Below are positions 35,325-47,584 of a stretch of DNA of 64,000 bases, piece by piece. Made by a program: the position numbers and the translations under genes. This DNA comes from Cacajao melanocephalus (taxonomy: Eukaryota > Chordata > Mammalia > Primates > Pitheciidae): the NCBI GenBank assembly GCA_963573385.1, contig CAUYLG010048259.1:1-64000 (forward strand), read 5' to 3'. Every line of letters starts with the position of its first letter. Within the stretch, counting starts at the first letter, position 1. The notes under the pieces are model-generated. The model did not search any database. It saw only the letters and a list, made by a program, of their open reading frames with translations, and was not told where the DNA came from.

Positions 35325-36050
35325 TGGTGGAATAGCCATTTTCAAAACCTCTAGGTGAGCGGGTGAATTGGGAAATACTTTTTGGAGGGCAATTTGGTGC
35401 AATGTCCATAAAAACCTCCAAATCAATAAGTCCACCTCTTGGAATCCCTCTTAAAAATTAAAAAACCCATAGCAACATGAGTGCAAAGGCTATCAGTGTT
35501 ATTATATTAATAGTAATGCAAAAAACTAAAAATCACCTAGATTTATTTTAATAGGGGGATGGTAAAAGAGGTTAGGTTATATTCCTACTCTGCAGTATAC
35601 TAGTTATTAGAAAATACTAAGCTATACATCAAACAGAGTACAAGCTTCAAGTGGGCATAATTTTTTTTTCTTTAATGTATCTGTCTCCAGAAAATAGAAA
35701 GAGGGTCTGGCACATCATAGCTGTTTAGGAAATGTTTGGTGAGTAAATGAAAATGCATTATGATGAAAAGGTATCTGAGATACATTAAGTTAAAAAAAGT
35801 AATTTTTAGAATAATTTTTATTCTAGTTAATGGGCAAGTTCTAAATCATATTCAAAGAAATAAACATAGAGCTAAAGAACCAGACAATACCCTTTACACT
35901 GCAACTAGAGGTTACCTCTGACGTTTGGAATAGGAGTGGTGGGAATTAAGGGGAGAGTTTTCCAGTAACTAGTTAGCTATTGCTTGCCTCTTTTAAAACA
36001 AATATATATTCGTATATTATTTAAAATATCTTCATGGGTCTTTTGAAAAT
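35325..36050 (+). mobile_element. L1ME/HAL1-like LINE 3' end, sense
   Basis: gagggcaatttggtgcaatg, agtccacctcttggaatccc, ttattttaatagggggatgg, and later caactagaggttacctctga with ggagtggtgggaattaaggg match the end of ORF2 and the 3' UTR of old L1ME/HAL1-type elements. A short L2/MIR-like tail (35690-35755) may be inserted in it. Confidence 0.65.
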
Positions 36051-36082
36051 CATTTGAAATGACAATCTAAACTAGGGTATTT

Positions 36083-36330
36083 ATATTTTGAACAGGAAGT
36101 AGTAATATTAGCAAGAACTTGCTGAGTGCTGATCATGTACTAGGCACTGTTTAGTTACTTTACATGTATTAACTCACCTATTCCTGACTCATTTAATCTT
36201 ATGAAGGAAGTATTGGTACTATTACCATGACACAGGCAAGGACACTAAAGATAAGGCGCTTGTCTGAAGCCACATAGCTATCAAATGGGGAATTTAGACT
36301 AGACACCCTAGCAATTAGACTTCAGAATAT
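36083..36330 (-). mobile_element. MIR SINE, antisense, nearly complete
   Basis: Landmarks in reverse: gtactaggcactgtttagtt, actttacatgtattaactca, tgaaggaagtattggtacta, gacacaggcaaggacactaa, and gccacatagctatcaaatgg. One of the better preserved MIRs here. Confidence 0.85.
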
Positions 36331-36371
36331 ACAATGTCAATCATTCCGTTAAAGCTGTGTTTGAACATTAT

Positions 36372-36437
36372 GATAACGCAAAAGTAATTGTGGGTTTGCC
36401 ATCACTTTCAATGGCAAAAACTTTCACACCAATCTAA
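36372..36437 (+). mobile_element. MADE1 mariner MITE, internally deleted
   Basis: gcaaaagtaattgtgggttt followed by gccatcactttcaatggcaa and the end cacaccaatctaac is the 80-bp Hsmar1-derived palindromic MITE. About 12 bases of the right arm (the ccgcaattactt part) are missing, so the hairpin that makes miR-548-type precursors elsewhere is broken here. Confidence 0.93.
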
Positions 36438-36954
36438 CAAGATCAGTATTCTGGGCCAATGAGGAGCTGATTGAAATAATGAGAAAGAAGAGAAGTACAA
36501 TAAGTCTATGGAGGTTGATAGCAAATCTCAAAATCAAATCCTGAAGTATTTGGATTGTTTTTATATTTAGTGGAACAATAGGATCATGAGCTCCTTAAAG
36601 CTTGCTGATGCTTTTTGCAAGGAGAATAGAGTAATTAGACGACAGTAAATAAGGTCATTTCCCCCACCCACACATCTTAGCTAATGTATTGGTAGGGGAA
36701 ATGGATAGTGGTAAAATATTCCAAAATCCATTATTGGAAACAGACGTAGCAATATTTAGTAATGGGTGGTCATAGTGCTGGTGAATAGAAACATCAAAGC
36801 TAACTGAATTGTGTATTTATAATAGTATTAATGGCAACAATGGAGAGATTCAGAAAAGATCACTTCCTCAGTAAAGCTAAAGTCAGCAGGTGGTTTAGCC
36901 AGGTCTAAATCACAGTCCGTGGCATCAGACATATGTGAACATCTTTGAAGCATT
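36438..36954. other. Unassigned intronic DNA
   Basis: No repeat or gene recognised. Confidence 0.45.
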
Positions 36955-37305
36955 GTTCATGCCTTTGCTTGGGAATTCCCCTTCCTCTTCTTGAACTGGC
37001 ATATTCCTACTCATTTTTCAAGGTCAAACTGGAGTTATCTCTTCTATAGAATCTCCCCTGAGTATCCTCCAAGGAAAAGATAAAACATTCCCTCCTCTGT
37101 GTTCCCTTGCTCCTTTAGTCATCTTTGTACTATCACACTTATTAGGTTGTCTAATTGTCAGCTATCCACATAGGTATCTCCCTGGATAGACTCCATATGT
37201 TCTTTGAAATCCAGGGTCTTATTTTATTGTATCCTTGTTTGCCAAAAAACACAGTGTCCAGAAGAATAGGTACTTATGAAATAGTAGTTGAATAAATGCA
37301 TGTAT
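36955..37305 (+). mobile_element. L2 LINE 3' end, sense
   Basis: atgcctttgcttgggaattc, ttcaaggtcaaactggagtt, tctatagaatctcccctgag, ttgtactatcacacttatta, and the tail gtagttgaataaatgcatg match the L2 3' end from the last coding part to the terminus. Confidence 0.85.
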
Positions 37306-37384
37306 TTTAATTTATTTACTTAATTATAACCCTACCTTATTAAAAGAATTAAGACGTCTTACTAAGTTAATAATGAAATAAGAA

Positions 37385-37585
37385 ACATTCTAGCTAAAGT
37401 TTACTGAATACTTTATGAGAGGCATTCTGTTAAATTACACACACACACAGTATCTCATTTCACCACTGGCCCATCTAACTTCACAGTTTTACAGCTGAAG
37501 AAACTAAGGCTAAGAGAGGTTAACTTGCCCAAACAAGTAATAACTCTCAAAGTTTGGCTTCAACCTCAGGTTTGTTTTACTCCAA
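37385..37585 (-). mobile_element. MIR SINE, antisense
   Basis: gtttactgaatactttatga, cacagttttacagctgaaga, aactaaggctaagagaggtt, aacttgcccaaacaagtaat in reverse-MIR order. It includes a small (AC)n run at 37437-37449. Confidence 0.85.
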
Positions 37586-40500
37586 AGCTTACGATTTCAT
37601 CCGGTGAAAATTAGAAGCCGTGAGAAAGATAAGCAAAGGCAACTTAAGTGTAAGAACAAAAAGTCTACTGATTAGAGAAATGTGATCTCTACCACTTGTC
37701 TAGCAAAACAGCATGAGGACTCTGGCACACAGGATGAGCTAATTCAACTGCCCCTCCGCCACCCGCCAATCTTTCTAAATAAACCAGGGAATAAACCAAC
37801 AACAATTGGCTATAGCAACACTATCTTCTTCTCTGTATTTACACTGACTCGTTAAACCCCGTCTATTCAGTTCACAATTTTGTTTCTTGTACTATCCAGA
37901 AATTTGCCTTTGTTTTGTCGAAAGGTAGAAATAGTGCTAAAATAACTTCAGACGTCTTATTTCCAGGTTGCAGAAGTAGAAACTCTAGCTGTCAGGCATC
38001 AGGAAAAATAATATGCTGTGGCTATTACCCATTAACTTTCAGTCTAGATATACATTCTAATAGTCATCTGAAGCTGAGAAATTCCAGACAACTTCCTTTG
38101 CATAAGTTGTCAATGATTCTGTAGAAGAAAATATTCCTAAGAAGAGTTGACTGATATAAATTATTTTTAAAGACCAGGAACAGCCAAGACCAGATTTTCT
38201 TACCTACTAATATTTTATATTTAGATAGATAATCTGTCTGAATAATGAACAGGATGAAGAAAAATTCTCTAGAACTTAAAGTCTTTAATCATCTTATAAC
38301 ATATTCTAAGTTATTCAAGGAAGTATTTAGGAGATGACTATTATTAATTTGCTTAGTTGATGACTGAAGCAGCATGGATCCTGCATGTTAGAAAGTTTTT
38401 CTTTAATTACCACAAAGTTAGCTGGAGATGTATCAAGTAATTTGAGGTGGCTCCTCCCCAAATTGGTTGGGAGCAGGATTCATCTTTCCTTATTTACATA
38501 AGAATTGATTGTGAATGGCTGATGTTGCATCTTCTTCTCATAAAATGTGCTTTTAAAAAATAACAAAAACTAGATAATCTGCTTACTGGATAAGATACTG
38601 GCCAACCTAATACAACAATAAGAAAAAATGGATCCTGGTCATTCTGTCAAGCATTAAATATTTTGCAGGTCTTTCTGCTGAGTTGCAAAAAAAAAAAAAA
38701 AGTTGGGTTTTATATTAAATTTTGCCCTGGGGCATTATTACTTTGAAAGTAATCCAAATATTTTGTTTATATTGGAAGAGTTCAGTGAGACATAGTTAAC
38801 TGTGAATAGAATTCAAAACAATAACTCTGGAAAAGACCTATTCCCTTTGGTCAGAGGCTATTGTGTCAGCGGTTATGCCGAGTCAATCAAAAGAAGAAAG
38901 AGAACGAGAGAACACCGGCTGTGAGAACGGAGCTGTCAAGCTGATTGACTAGATAGCAATATACAATTTGAAATGTTCTGTGTGATAAGGTAAACACGCA
39001 ATTTTTATCTGAGCATTGGCAAAAACTAAATGCAACAACCTGAAAAATCTCATGGAAGTGTTGTTAAGAATTACAGAAAAACAAAATTATTTCTGCATAA
39101 AATTGACAACAACAACAAAAATGACCTATTTAATATCATTGTCTCATACTGTAGAGAGCTTTGCAAAAAAGTATTAAGACCAAATTTCAGAACTGAATGC
39201 ATGCTTATAGTGGCTTTTTTCTTTCCTAACACTTTGATAAAACAGTGGCTTGTCAAATCTACAAGTTTGGAAAAGTTACATTTATGTCCAGTATTTGACT
39301 TTTAGGAAAAACATTTTAATAGTGGAGCACTAGAGAACTCTTTTATTCCTGTTGATTTGAAGTATCAGAGTGAAAACAATGGAAAATGTAACTTATGTAA
39401 TTTGTGTTTTATGTTAAATTACTGTTGAATTTCTTGTGTACTGGCTCCAGTTGACTTTTCCCATGTTGTCAAGAAATAAAGCATGAGACACCATGCTGGT
39501 GGGTAATAGGGCTGCCCTGGGTAATCAGTCACCACAAAGTTTCTTGGATTGTTACTTTAATATAACTTGTGTCTCTTCTTATTCCCACTTCACGTCTTAG
39601 CTTGCCATCCATTTTCCGTTTTTTTTTTTGTTTGTTTGTTTGTTTTTTTTTTTTGCCTATATAGTTTTTCATTAACTTATGCTTTGAAAATATAATTAAA
39701 ATGGCCCATCTCATCACATTATTCATCATTTTCTCTGCTTCTTGATAGCTTTCATCATTAAGTCAAAAAATGTTTTCCTTCTCATATTCGACCTTCTCAT
39801 TTAATCATTTTAATCACGTATAAAATAATCTTCATTTGGCTTGTTCTGTTCTTCTGGTTCACTGACTATCTCCCTTATTTTGAACTCTTAATATAAATTT
39901 GCAGTTTTGGTTTCAAGTTCACTGCTATATGTAGGATGTACATCTATTGCCCCCCATTTTTATTTCATCTGGTTCTTTAAAGCGCCACCTGAAAACACAT
40001 TTTGCTTTGTTTCCGGCTTCATACGTTTCTGTCTACATTTCAGTATGGTTATAAAAACATCTTAAAGAGCATTTATGCCTCCCCATGTTTCATTTTGTGG
40101 GTCAGTATATCATTTACTTTTTAAAGTATTTCTCAAGAAAGTGTGCTTGTTATTGTTATATCGTTATTCCAATTGATGTCTATGTGACCACTGAACATGT
40201 CAATCTAGTGTTCAACAGTCTGCCACATTAGAAAGAAGCTAAAAAAACAAATCTCTAAAATTTACATTCACTGTTGATAGAATTGTAACTGAACATTTGA
40301 AAAGATCTCTTTGGTTAAAAAATGTTAGAAATAATATGTTAGCATTTCAAATGCATTTTTTATTCATCTGTGAAATACTGTGTTTTCTCAAATTCATTAC
40401 TTGTATTTATTTTCTTGCAGAACAGTGAGTTCTAAACTGACAATTATTTTAATATCCTGTGAAAACTTATTTATTGTAACTAGCAATCTTTATTTTAACC

Positions 40501-40597
40501 CACTGAGCACTGTATTTTATTAAATATATATATTATTTATATGTAATTACATTATTTATATATAATGATTAAATACTATATAAACTTATTGCAGTGG
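37586..40597. other. Repeat-poor intronic DNA
   Basis: About 3 kb with no family recognised. It contains a 17-base A run (38687-38703), a T/(TTTG)n simple repeat (39618-39654), and a block at 38850-38960 of higher GC with several CpGs that could be conserved non-coding DNA. Open frames (37915-38124, 39030-39305) are unsupported. Confidence 0.45.
39618..39654. repeat. T-rich (TTTG)n simple repeat
   Basis: A T run, four to five TTTG units and another T run. It could be an antisense retrocopy tail, but the DNA to its right is not recognisable. Confidence 0.9.
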
Positions 40598-40670
40598 TTA
40601 TTCATCCAATAAAAACTACAATGCTATTTCAAACCCTGTTTGAAAATTGTAGTTTTTATTGGATGAATAA
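40598..40670. repeat. Perfect 25-bp-arm hairpin
   Basis: Left arm 40598-40622 (ttattcatccaataaaaact...) is the exact reverse complement of 40646-40670. Inside are a 4-base bulge (gcta), a second 7-bp stem (tttcaaa/tttgaaa) and a 5-base loop (ccctg). The whole is 73 nt and would fold as one long hairpin with 32 paired bases. Confidence 0.97.
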
Positions 40671-40744
40671 AAAGGTTAACTTGCAAGAACTGGATTTCAT
40701 ATAGAAAGCCCTGCCAGCTACACTGTTTTTTGGATGCAGTGCAG

Positions 40745-40915
40745 TGTTTTGAAAGTCCTTGGAACCAGAAAAAGCCTGTCTCTGTTAGTGAGCTTTGTAA
40801 TATTGAACAAAATATTTGTTATTTCTGGTCTCCATTGCTTATTTTCTAAAATGAGTAGATATGATTAAATTACCTTCAAAGCTCTTAATAGCTCTAAAAC
40901 TGATGATCTTACAAC
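40745..40915 (+). mobile_element. MIR SINE, sense (degenerate)
   Basis: tgagctttgtaatattgaac, ggtctccattgcttattttc, and taaaatgagtagatatgatt fit the MIR sense pattern, though divergence is high. Confidence 0.5.
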
Positions 40916-42789
40916 TTTATACCCATTTTTAGAGAATCCTGATAAGGCAACATTATCATTTGGGAAATCTTAAATGTATGTATATGAAAACATGCACAAG
41001 GAATTTATAGTCAATGGGATTATAGTGTAAACAAGACATTTTATGAAGTGTAGCATGCCATGACTTTTTAAGTTAGGATTTTATATTAGATTGATAAATA
41101 TAGTTATTTTATTGTGCGGTTTTTATTCAACGATCCCTGATTCTTTAAACTTTGTAAAGACTTCAAAGTTTATAGTATAAAACTGTGATTACCCAAATAA
41201 CATTACCGAATCACTGTCTCTGTCTTTGCTCTGAAAACTCACGTTGGCTGCTCTTGATTAGAAAAGGAGATAAAATTAATTGCCTGATTTTTTGATAGGG
41301 ATTTTCAAAAGCTTAGCAGATTTTATTAGGTAATCCAAACAATCTCTGTGCAAGACAATCTGCTGCTTCCTTTCTCTTTCTCCCTGCCCCCTTCACTCTT
41401 CATAGTCTGGATCTGGAACAGCAGATTGACAGGCGAACACTGGGGCCAGAGAAATTGGTGCCTTTCGTTTCACAGAGTCCTTGTTCTTCTTAGCTTGGCT
41501 TATATTCTAATAATAAGGAGAAAGTCAGCATTTCACACCCCAAGAGCATGAACTTCCTGCCCTGCTTTGACTCAGGCAAAGAACATCTCCAGGCCCAGTG
41601 TCCTCTGGTGGGTAGAAGTATCCTTGCAATTTTTATCACATGGCCTGCCCTGCAGCTTCTTCTCCAGCACCATTCCGTGACTACTAAATGCAGAGATGTA
41701 AAAGAAACCTGCCAATGCCTTGAAGTGAAATCTCAGAACATCATAACATATCATGCTGAAAGCAATGTAATGAAAACAGGTATTCAGGTCTGAGGAAATA
41801 AGAGAAATCGAACACCTCAAAGACTAGGACAAGGATCTTTAGTTCAACTCCTCAGCAGTCAGCACTGGCATATGTGAGAATGTAAAAGAGGGTGGTACAC
41901 CTTTTGCTTTGAATGTTTCACCAATTGATTCCCCTGGCTGCCTTCCCAGAGTCTATGAGTATCATAGTCCCTTAATGAAGGCTTCATTGCATTCTTTTGA
42001 ACTGATTCCTGCCAATATCAAAGAAGCACAGCAGAAACAAAAACACACTGCTGTGATGTTAGAAATCACAATTGTTAACTTTGAAAAGAAATCTTGGTAT
42101 GCAGGTTAGAACAATATCCAAGCGGTTCAAGTAGTAGACTCATGAATTCACCAGAACACTCTCTAAAAAATGAAGTGGACGGGAAAGAATAATACTCTTC
42201 GTCTGGGTATCTATTTAGTAAAGTAAAGGAGAATTTAAATATCATGATACCCATGTTAAATATTTTTAAGCACTGCTTCTTGCAGGAAACTTTATATAGG
42301 AGGAGAAATAAAAGATGTAAAATAAGGAGTTAGCAATTTTTACTGCAATCTTTTCAATAAAGTTGAAATACATGAAATACATAAAGAAAAAAATGTAGTG
42401 GTTCTAGCAGGGTTGTGCCGTTTCTTGAAAAATATATAAATAGAACAATCTCATTTTTAAGATTTGTAACATCTATGTTTAACATGTATGAAAAATACTG
42501 AATTAAACATAATGTTTCTGGATTTGAAAGGACCTTTAAAAGCTATCAATAGCTTCTTAGAATATGTTCTTTTTCTAGATTAGATTTCTCCATTAGAGGC
42601 TAATTACTGATATTAGTAATAGCTATCTTTCTCATTTTTAAGACGTCCTTCAATCTATTTAGTATATATAACTAAATTATATTATATGCATCATTTAATG
42701 ATAAATACACTACGTCTGTTACTATTGGATGGATTATATCTGGTGAAAATTCTTATTTTATGTTAATTACCAAATTTATCAATTAGCTG
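40916..42789. other. Repeat-poor intronic DNA
   Basis: No family recognised. It contains one weak exon-like segment (41406-41493). The plus frames at 41348-41793 and 41909-42109 are otherwise unsupported. Confidence 0.45.
41406..41493 (+). other. Possible alternative terminal coding exon (weak)
   Basis: A strong pyrimidine tract (41364-41400) leads to CATAG ending at 41405. If the exon starts in phase to read from 41407, it gives LDLEQQIDRRTLGPEKLVPF and eight further residues before a TAG at 41491. The first half looks protein-like, but no good donor is near and no poly(A) site was identified close by. Confidence 0.2.
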
Positions 42790-42900
42790 CAGATTTCTAC
42801 TTCTGCTGTGGGGTAAGCCAGTTAAGTGTTCTGTGCCTCAATTTTCCCACTTTTATGTGCTATAGTAGGTCACCAAAATAACCTTATAATGATCTCTATA
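42790..42900 (+). mobile_element. MIR SINE fragment, sense
   Basis: gtaagccagttaagtgttct, gtgcctcaattttcccactt match the MIR core. Confidence 0.6.
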
Positions 42901-43049
42901 TAATGCCAACATGATCCCAACTAAAGCTTAATATATATACCTTTAGGGTAAATGTGTGAGCAAATGGTTAGTCCTCTCCCCTATGCTCTGAATACAACTG
43001 CCTTTCTTCAGAAAAATATATTCAATGAGACTTTGTACATTTAGTGTAT

Positions 43050-43220
43050 CACTCTAACCCTATACTCCTTGTTATGATCTATTAACTGCTCATGTCCTTC
43101 ACACTAACCTTGTGGTCCTTCATGATAAGGATCATGCCTCTCTCTTTCTTCTTTTATTTCCAGCCCCAATACCAATGCTGACACATTATAGACTCTCAAT
43201 AAATGCTTTTACAACACGTG
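43050..43220 (+). mobile_element. L2 LINE tail, sense
   Basis: ccttcatgataaggatcatg, ccagccccaataccaatgct, gacacattatagactctcaa and taaatgcttt follow the L2 3' terminus. Confidence 0.65.
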
Positions 43221-45999
43221 AATAAGTGAGTGAATGCATGCATGGATGCTTAGAATGGCCCAGGCCAAACATGCAAATGGAAAACTTATTTTAGTAGGCT
43301 GCCTCTTCTGCTTTCCTTTACACCTGTGTTTATATTAAAATTCACATCATCACTAAACCAGGGTATGAATCACAATACTCAACAAAATTACAGAGATGGA
43401 TCTATTTTTAAAATAAAGGAGAAAAAACAGGACGGAAAAGCTTTCATAGGTATGTGTAGCAGTATTTAGAAAAGAAAATAACTTTTTTATTATTGCAGAC
43501 TTATTAATGTTTGCACTTATCCTGATTATTCTAATGCAAACCAAATGGCATTTAATTTGGGAGAAATTGCTCTGGACGTGCAATCTAAAGAGGCGAGAAA
43601 TGGAACAGACTTTCTTTATGCAGTGTTTGGGATGTGGTTAAATTATTTTAGGATGTTCAACAGTGTAGTGCAAATTCAAATCCTGTGGGCAAAGCTAAAC
43701 AAGCAATGCTAGGCGGCTTAGCCACTTAATCTTTTGGTGTTCAGTCTGTTGGGTGTGTGCTGTGAAATGGCTCCTGTGGCTTTCATGTGGAAAATGAGAA
43801 TGTTCTGTAACGGCTGATGTGGGAATAAAGAAGTAAATACAAAGAAACTCTTACAAGCTTTTAATATTAACTGCACTAAGTAAGTGTAACTAACTGCATT
43901 AAGTTATTGATTTATCAGGGCTTGACCAAATACTATTTCCCTTTATCCTTTTTGGGAAGAAGGGCAAAAAGTACAAAAAAGTTAAATAAGCCAGTTGTTA
44001 AATGGGTTACTGATGAATGTACTGATTATCTGTCTAGCTGTCGTAGTGGGAGAATGTCCAAGAGGCCATTTATGATGGCTGGAAAACCGACTAAGGCTTA
44101 TTGATCCTGATCATTTAATGATTAAGCTATCAATAAATATAATTTTTCTAGAAATTCTATAGCACACTGTCTCCTCAATAAATGAAATTCGATAGGACCA
44201 ATTGGACTGAAACCCCAAATTTCAAGGAGTTGCCTCATTACTTTTTATTTTCCCCTTTAAAATATTACGAAGTTACTTTAACCCTGGTTTATAATGATGG
44301 GAAAGAAACATAGCCTGTTTTCCATGGCTAAAGGAAATAAACTATTAACTGGTAAATAAACAGTAGATTAGTGTTTAGGGATGAATTTTAACACGATATA
44401 TTCAGGATGTGCAAATGACACTCGGATTTCAGTCACATTTGGGTAGGTTCCAGACCCTATTAAAACTGACAATGAAAGTAACTTTATTTACTTAGAGACA
44501 TGAAGGGTCTTCTTGGGGTCTTCTCTGTAACTGCCAGACTCAAAGGAGCTGCAGTATCCACTCTCTCAAGTTGGTGATTAGACTTTTAGACCATTTTAAA
44601 GGATGCAGAGGGGGTTTCTTTCTAAGTTTCTAGGGCTTTTAAGCACAAATCCCAATTGCGAGCTTCACCACACTTGAATCCTGATTACCTTTCCAGTCCC
44701 TAATTATCCAGGAATCAGGTTAAAGGCAGGAACTGTTAACAACAACAAAAACAGAAAGCAGCGTATGTTGTTTGCTGTCTGAAGAATAAACTGACCTTCA
44801 GTGTGTGAACATTGCATAAATTATTTGATGTGTCAGAAACATCCCCAACCGTATGTCTTGCAAATAACAAGCAAAACAAAAAACACGCAAAACAGGTTTA
44901 TGTCTCCATCCCTGCTGTCCTCTTGAGATGTAGACATGTCTAGGCTGAGAAAGTCAAGTCTTCTGACCATCAGATATTTAAGTTACTCCCGATGCATATT
45001 TGTGAACCAGGTCTTTGAATGGCTTTTTTTTTTTCCTGGTATCCCATTGCTAGTACAATCCCTTAAAGAAAACAGATTTCCCTACCATATCATTGTTTTT
45101 TTCTATTAACCGTACTAAAAGAATTTCCACAACTGGATTTTCTTGATGATAGGGACTATATGTTATAATTTTGCACATCTTGAAATGTTGAATATCCTTC
45201 CTAAAATATAGTAGAAGGTCAATAATAACTTACTAGCTGATATAAAATAAATGTATGTTTGAGTATTTTTATCTACAACTCTGATTATCTTCTTAAAGAC
45301 AAAGCAAAATGTGAGGTTTTGAGAGTATATTTTAGAAGTCATAACCAGGGATAGAATTTTCTCTCTCAGAGGGAGGTTTATAAAATAATACACAAAAGAC
45401 TTCTTTTTGCCATGCTATTATTATGGAATATTTTTAGTTTCATCTCAAAATATACATATTCACACTCATAGAAACTTGCATTTTGTCAGTCAATACATTT
45501 GCACTTTAATTTTTCCTATGCGTATATTGCAGTTTGCAATGTTTCCAAGGCTTTGGCCCACTTAAATACAGAGGTTTTGGGTACAAGTTGCAAAGGTCTA
45601 GTGGACTGTAGACTGAAGAAATGGATTGAAGAAATTTTGAGAGAATATTCGATGGAAATATTGAATGTCCAATTAATCATTTTAAAGAATAATTAATATT
45701 TCAAAATTACATCGGTAAGATCACCTCCAGCCATTTACCTAATAAGGTATTATGAATATTCTCAATAACAACAATGAATAGAGCAATTTTTATCTCTCTT
45801 TACTAGCTTTTTCTCAGTAGCATACAAATATACTATTAATCTTACAACTAAAAAAGATGACTACTTTGATTCTATTTACCTGTTCAATTACTATCTATTT
45901 TGTATCTCTCTCATTTTTTTGTTTGTGAAATTCCCAGAAAAAAATATGTAAACTGGCTGAAAAATTTCTCTCCTCCCATTCTCTCTTGAGCACATGCCA
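43221..45999. other. Repeat-poor intronic DNA
   Basis: About 2.8 kb without a recognised repeat. The stretches 43590-43800 and 44480-44830 are less AT-rich and could include conserved non-coding elements. Open frames here are short and unsupported. Confidence 0.45.
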
Positions 46000-46735
46000 T
46001 TCAGACTTTTGCCTTCACTATTACAACAAAACTGCTCATGTCAAAGCCAGCAGTGACCTCCATAATATTAAATTCAGTCGTCATTTCTGAATCAGGTGAT
46101 CTCTGTCTCTTGATACACTTTCATTGTTTGGCTTCTAGGGAATCATCCCTCTAGGTTTCTACTTCTCTGTCTGGTTCATCTTAGTCTGAGTTGCAGATTC
46201 TTCCCATATCTCCAAGCTCTTAAAGATTCACCTTTGGAGAGCATCTCTTTTTCATCAACACTTATGTCTTTATTGAACTCATCATGTGTCGTGGGATTGA
46301 ATACTATCTATACACCCAGGATTCCCAAATATTTAACTCCAGCCTCAACCACTCCCATGAACTCCACATACATGTATTTAATTACCTACCTGGCATTTTC
46401 TCACCTCTCCCAGCACCTCAAACTTAGCATACATATTCTACCCAATTTCCTACCCACCCACCTCTTTTAGCAGATGTTGTCATCCTAGTTAATGGGATGT
46501 CTATTTTAGTAGCTTAGGCCAAAATCCATTAATTCACTCCACACTTTCTTCATGGTTTTACACTATACATCCAAAATTTCAGCAAACTCTGCTGGCACAA
46601 CCCTCAGAAATAGCCAGAATCTGACCTTTACCACCACCTCAGCTATTATCATCCTGGTTCAGACTGCCACGATCATCTTGCCTGGATTACTGTGATAGCC
46701 TGTTTACCCATCTTTCTACTTGTGTTTTGCCTACT
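46000..46735 (+). mobile_element. L2 LINE ORF2 (reverse transcriptase region), sense
   Basis: A long, well-ordered L2 coding relic: aaagccagcagtgacctcca, tgatacactttcattgtttg, gcttctagggaatcatccct, gggattgaatactatctata, acccaggattcccaaatatt, catccaaaatttcagcaaac, and cctggattactgtgatagcc. The order spans the palm part of the reverse transcriptase; frames are interrupted, though an open run of 78 codons survives at 46234-46470. Confidence 0.88.
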
Positions 46736-47319
46736 GTTTTTAGGTTGGATTCCCTGACAGGAACAGACCTTGAATGAAAATTTTAGTACCTGTTTAGAAG
46801 GTGATACTATTGGGAGGTGGTACTAAGAAACACCCCACAGAAGAGTGCAGAAATGAGAAAGAGAAAAAAAAGAAAATGAGTAAATGTTTATTACTGAACA
46901 TAGGCAACTGAGGTTTGCTCTCTCTGGGACCACTTGACATTTCCCTCCAGTCTCATACGAACTGGATGGGCTCCAAGGGTCAAAGGAAGTTCTTAAGCAG
47001 AGTCAGAGGCAGCATCTTCTGCATAATTTTTGGGGCCAAGTGTCAAATGAGAATGGGGGCCCCTTGTTAAAAATGATTAAGAATTTCAGGAAGGTGACAG
47101 CAATGCATGAAACCAAGGCCCTTCTGAGCATGAGACCTTATGCAATTGCATAGGTTGCATGTCTGTAAAGTCACAGGAACTTGCATTTGGGATGTGTTGA
47201 GACAGAATGCACAGGAAGGATGACTGCCTCAGTGATATGAGTGGGCTACCAGCAGAGTCACCTACTCCACCCAAATACACTCAGCTAAAACTGATTATTT
47301 CTTTTAGTTGGACATCCAG
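46736..47319. other. Unassigned; contains an unnamed dispersed repeat
   Basis: 47020-47170 (cataatttttggggccaagt, ggggccccttgttaaaaatg, attaagaatttcaggaaggt) looks like a known dispersed DNA-transposon or LTR type that I cannot name reliably. The remainder is unassigned. Confidence 0.4.
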
Positions 47320-47475
47320 AAATTGAATTACCAGATTAAAGCATATGAATGTGTTTATGTTTCTAAACATAAATTGCCAAATTCTTTATACAAAGATTAT
47401 ATAAATATTCCTGACAGTAGCTCTGTTCCCTGTACCCTTACTAAGGTGGGTACAATTTTTTTTAAATTTATATAA
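47320..47475 (-). mobile_element. L1M/HAL1-like fragment, antisense (tentative)
   Basis: gaattaccagattaaagcat, ttgccaaattctttatacaa and agtagctctgttccctgtac fit the antisense of an old LINE near the ORF2 end. Confidence 0.45.
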
Positions 47476-47584
47476 GTATGAAGGTGTCAAAAATGGCATT
47501 TCAAAGATGTGTCTACCGTGCATTGTTTTTGCTAAAAATAACATGGAAAATATTTGCATATATTTTTGGTCATTTGTATGTTGT

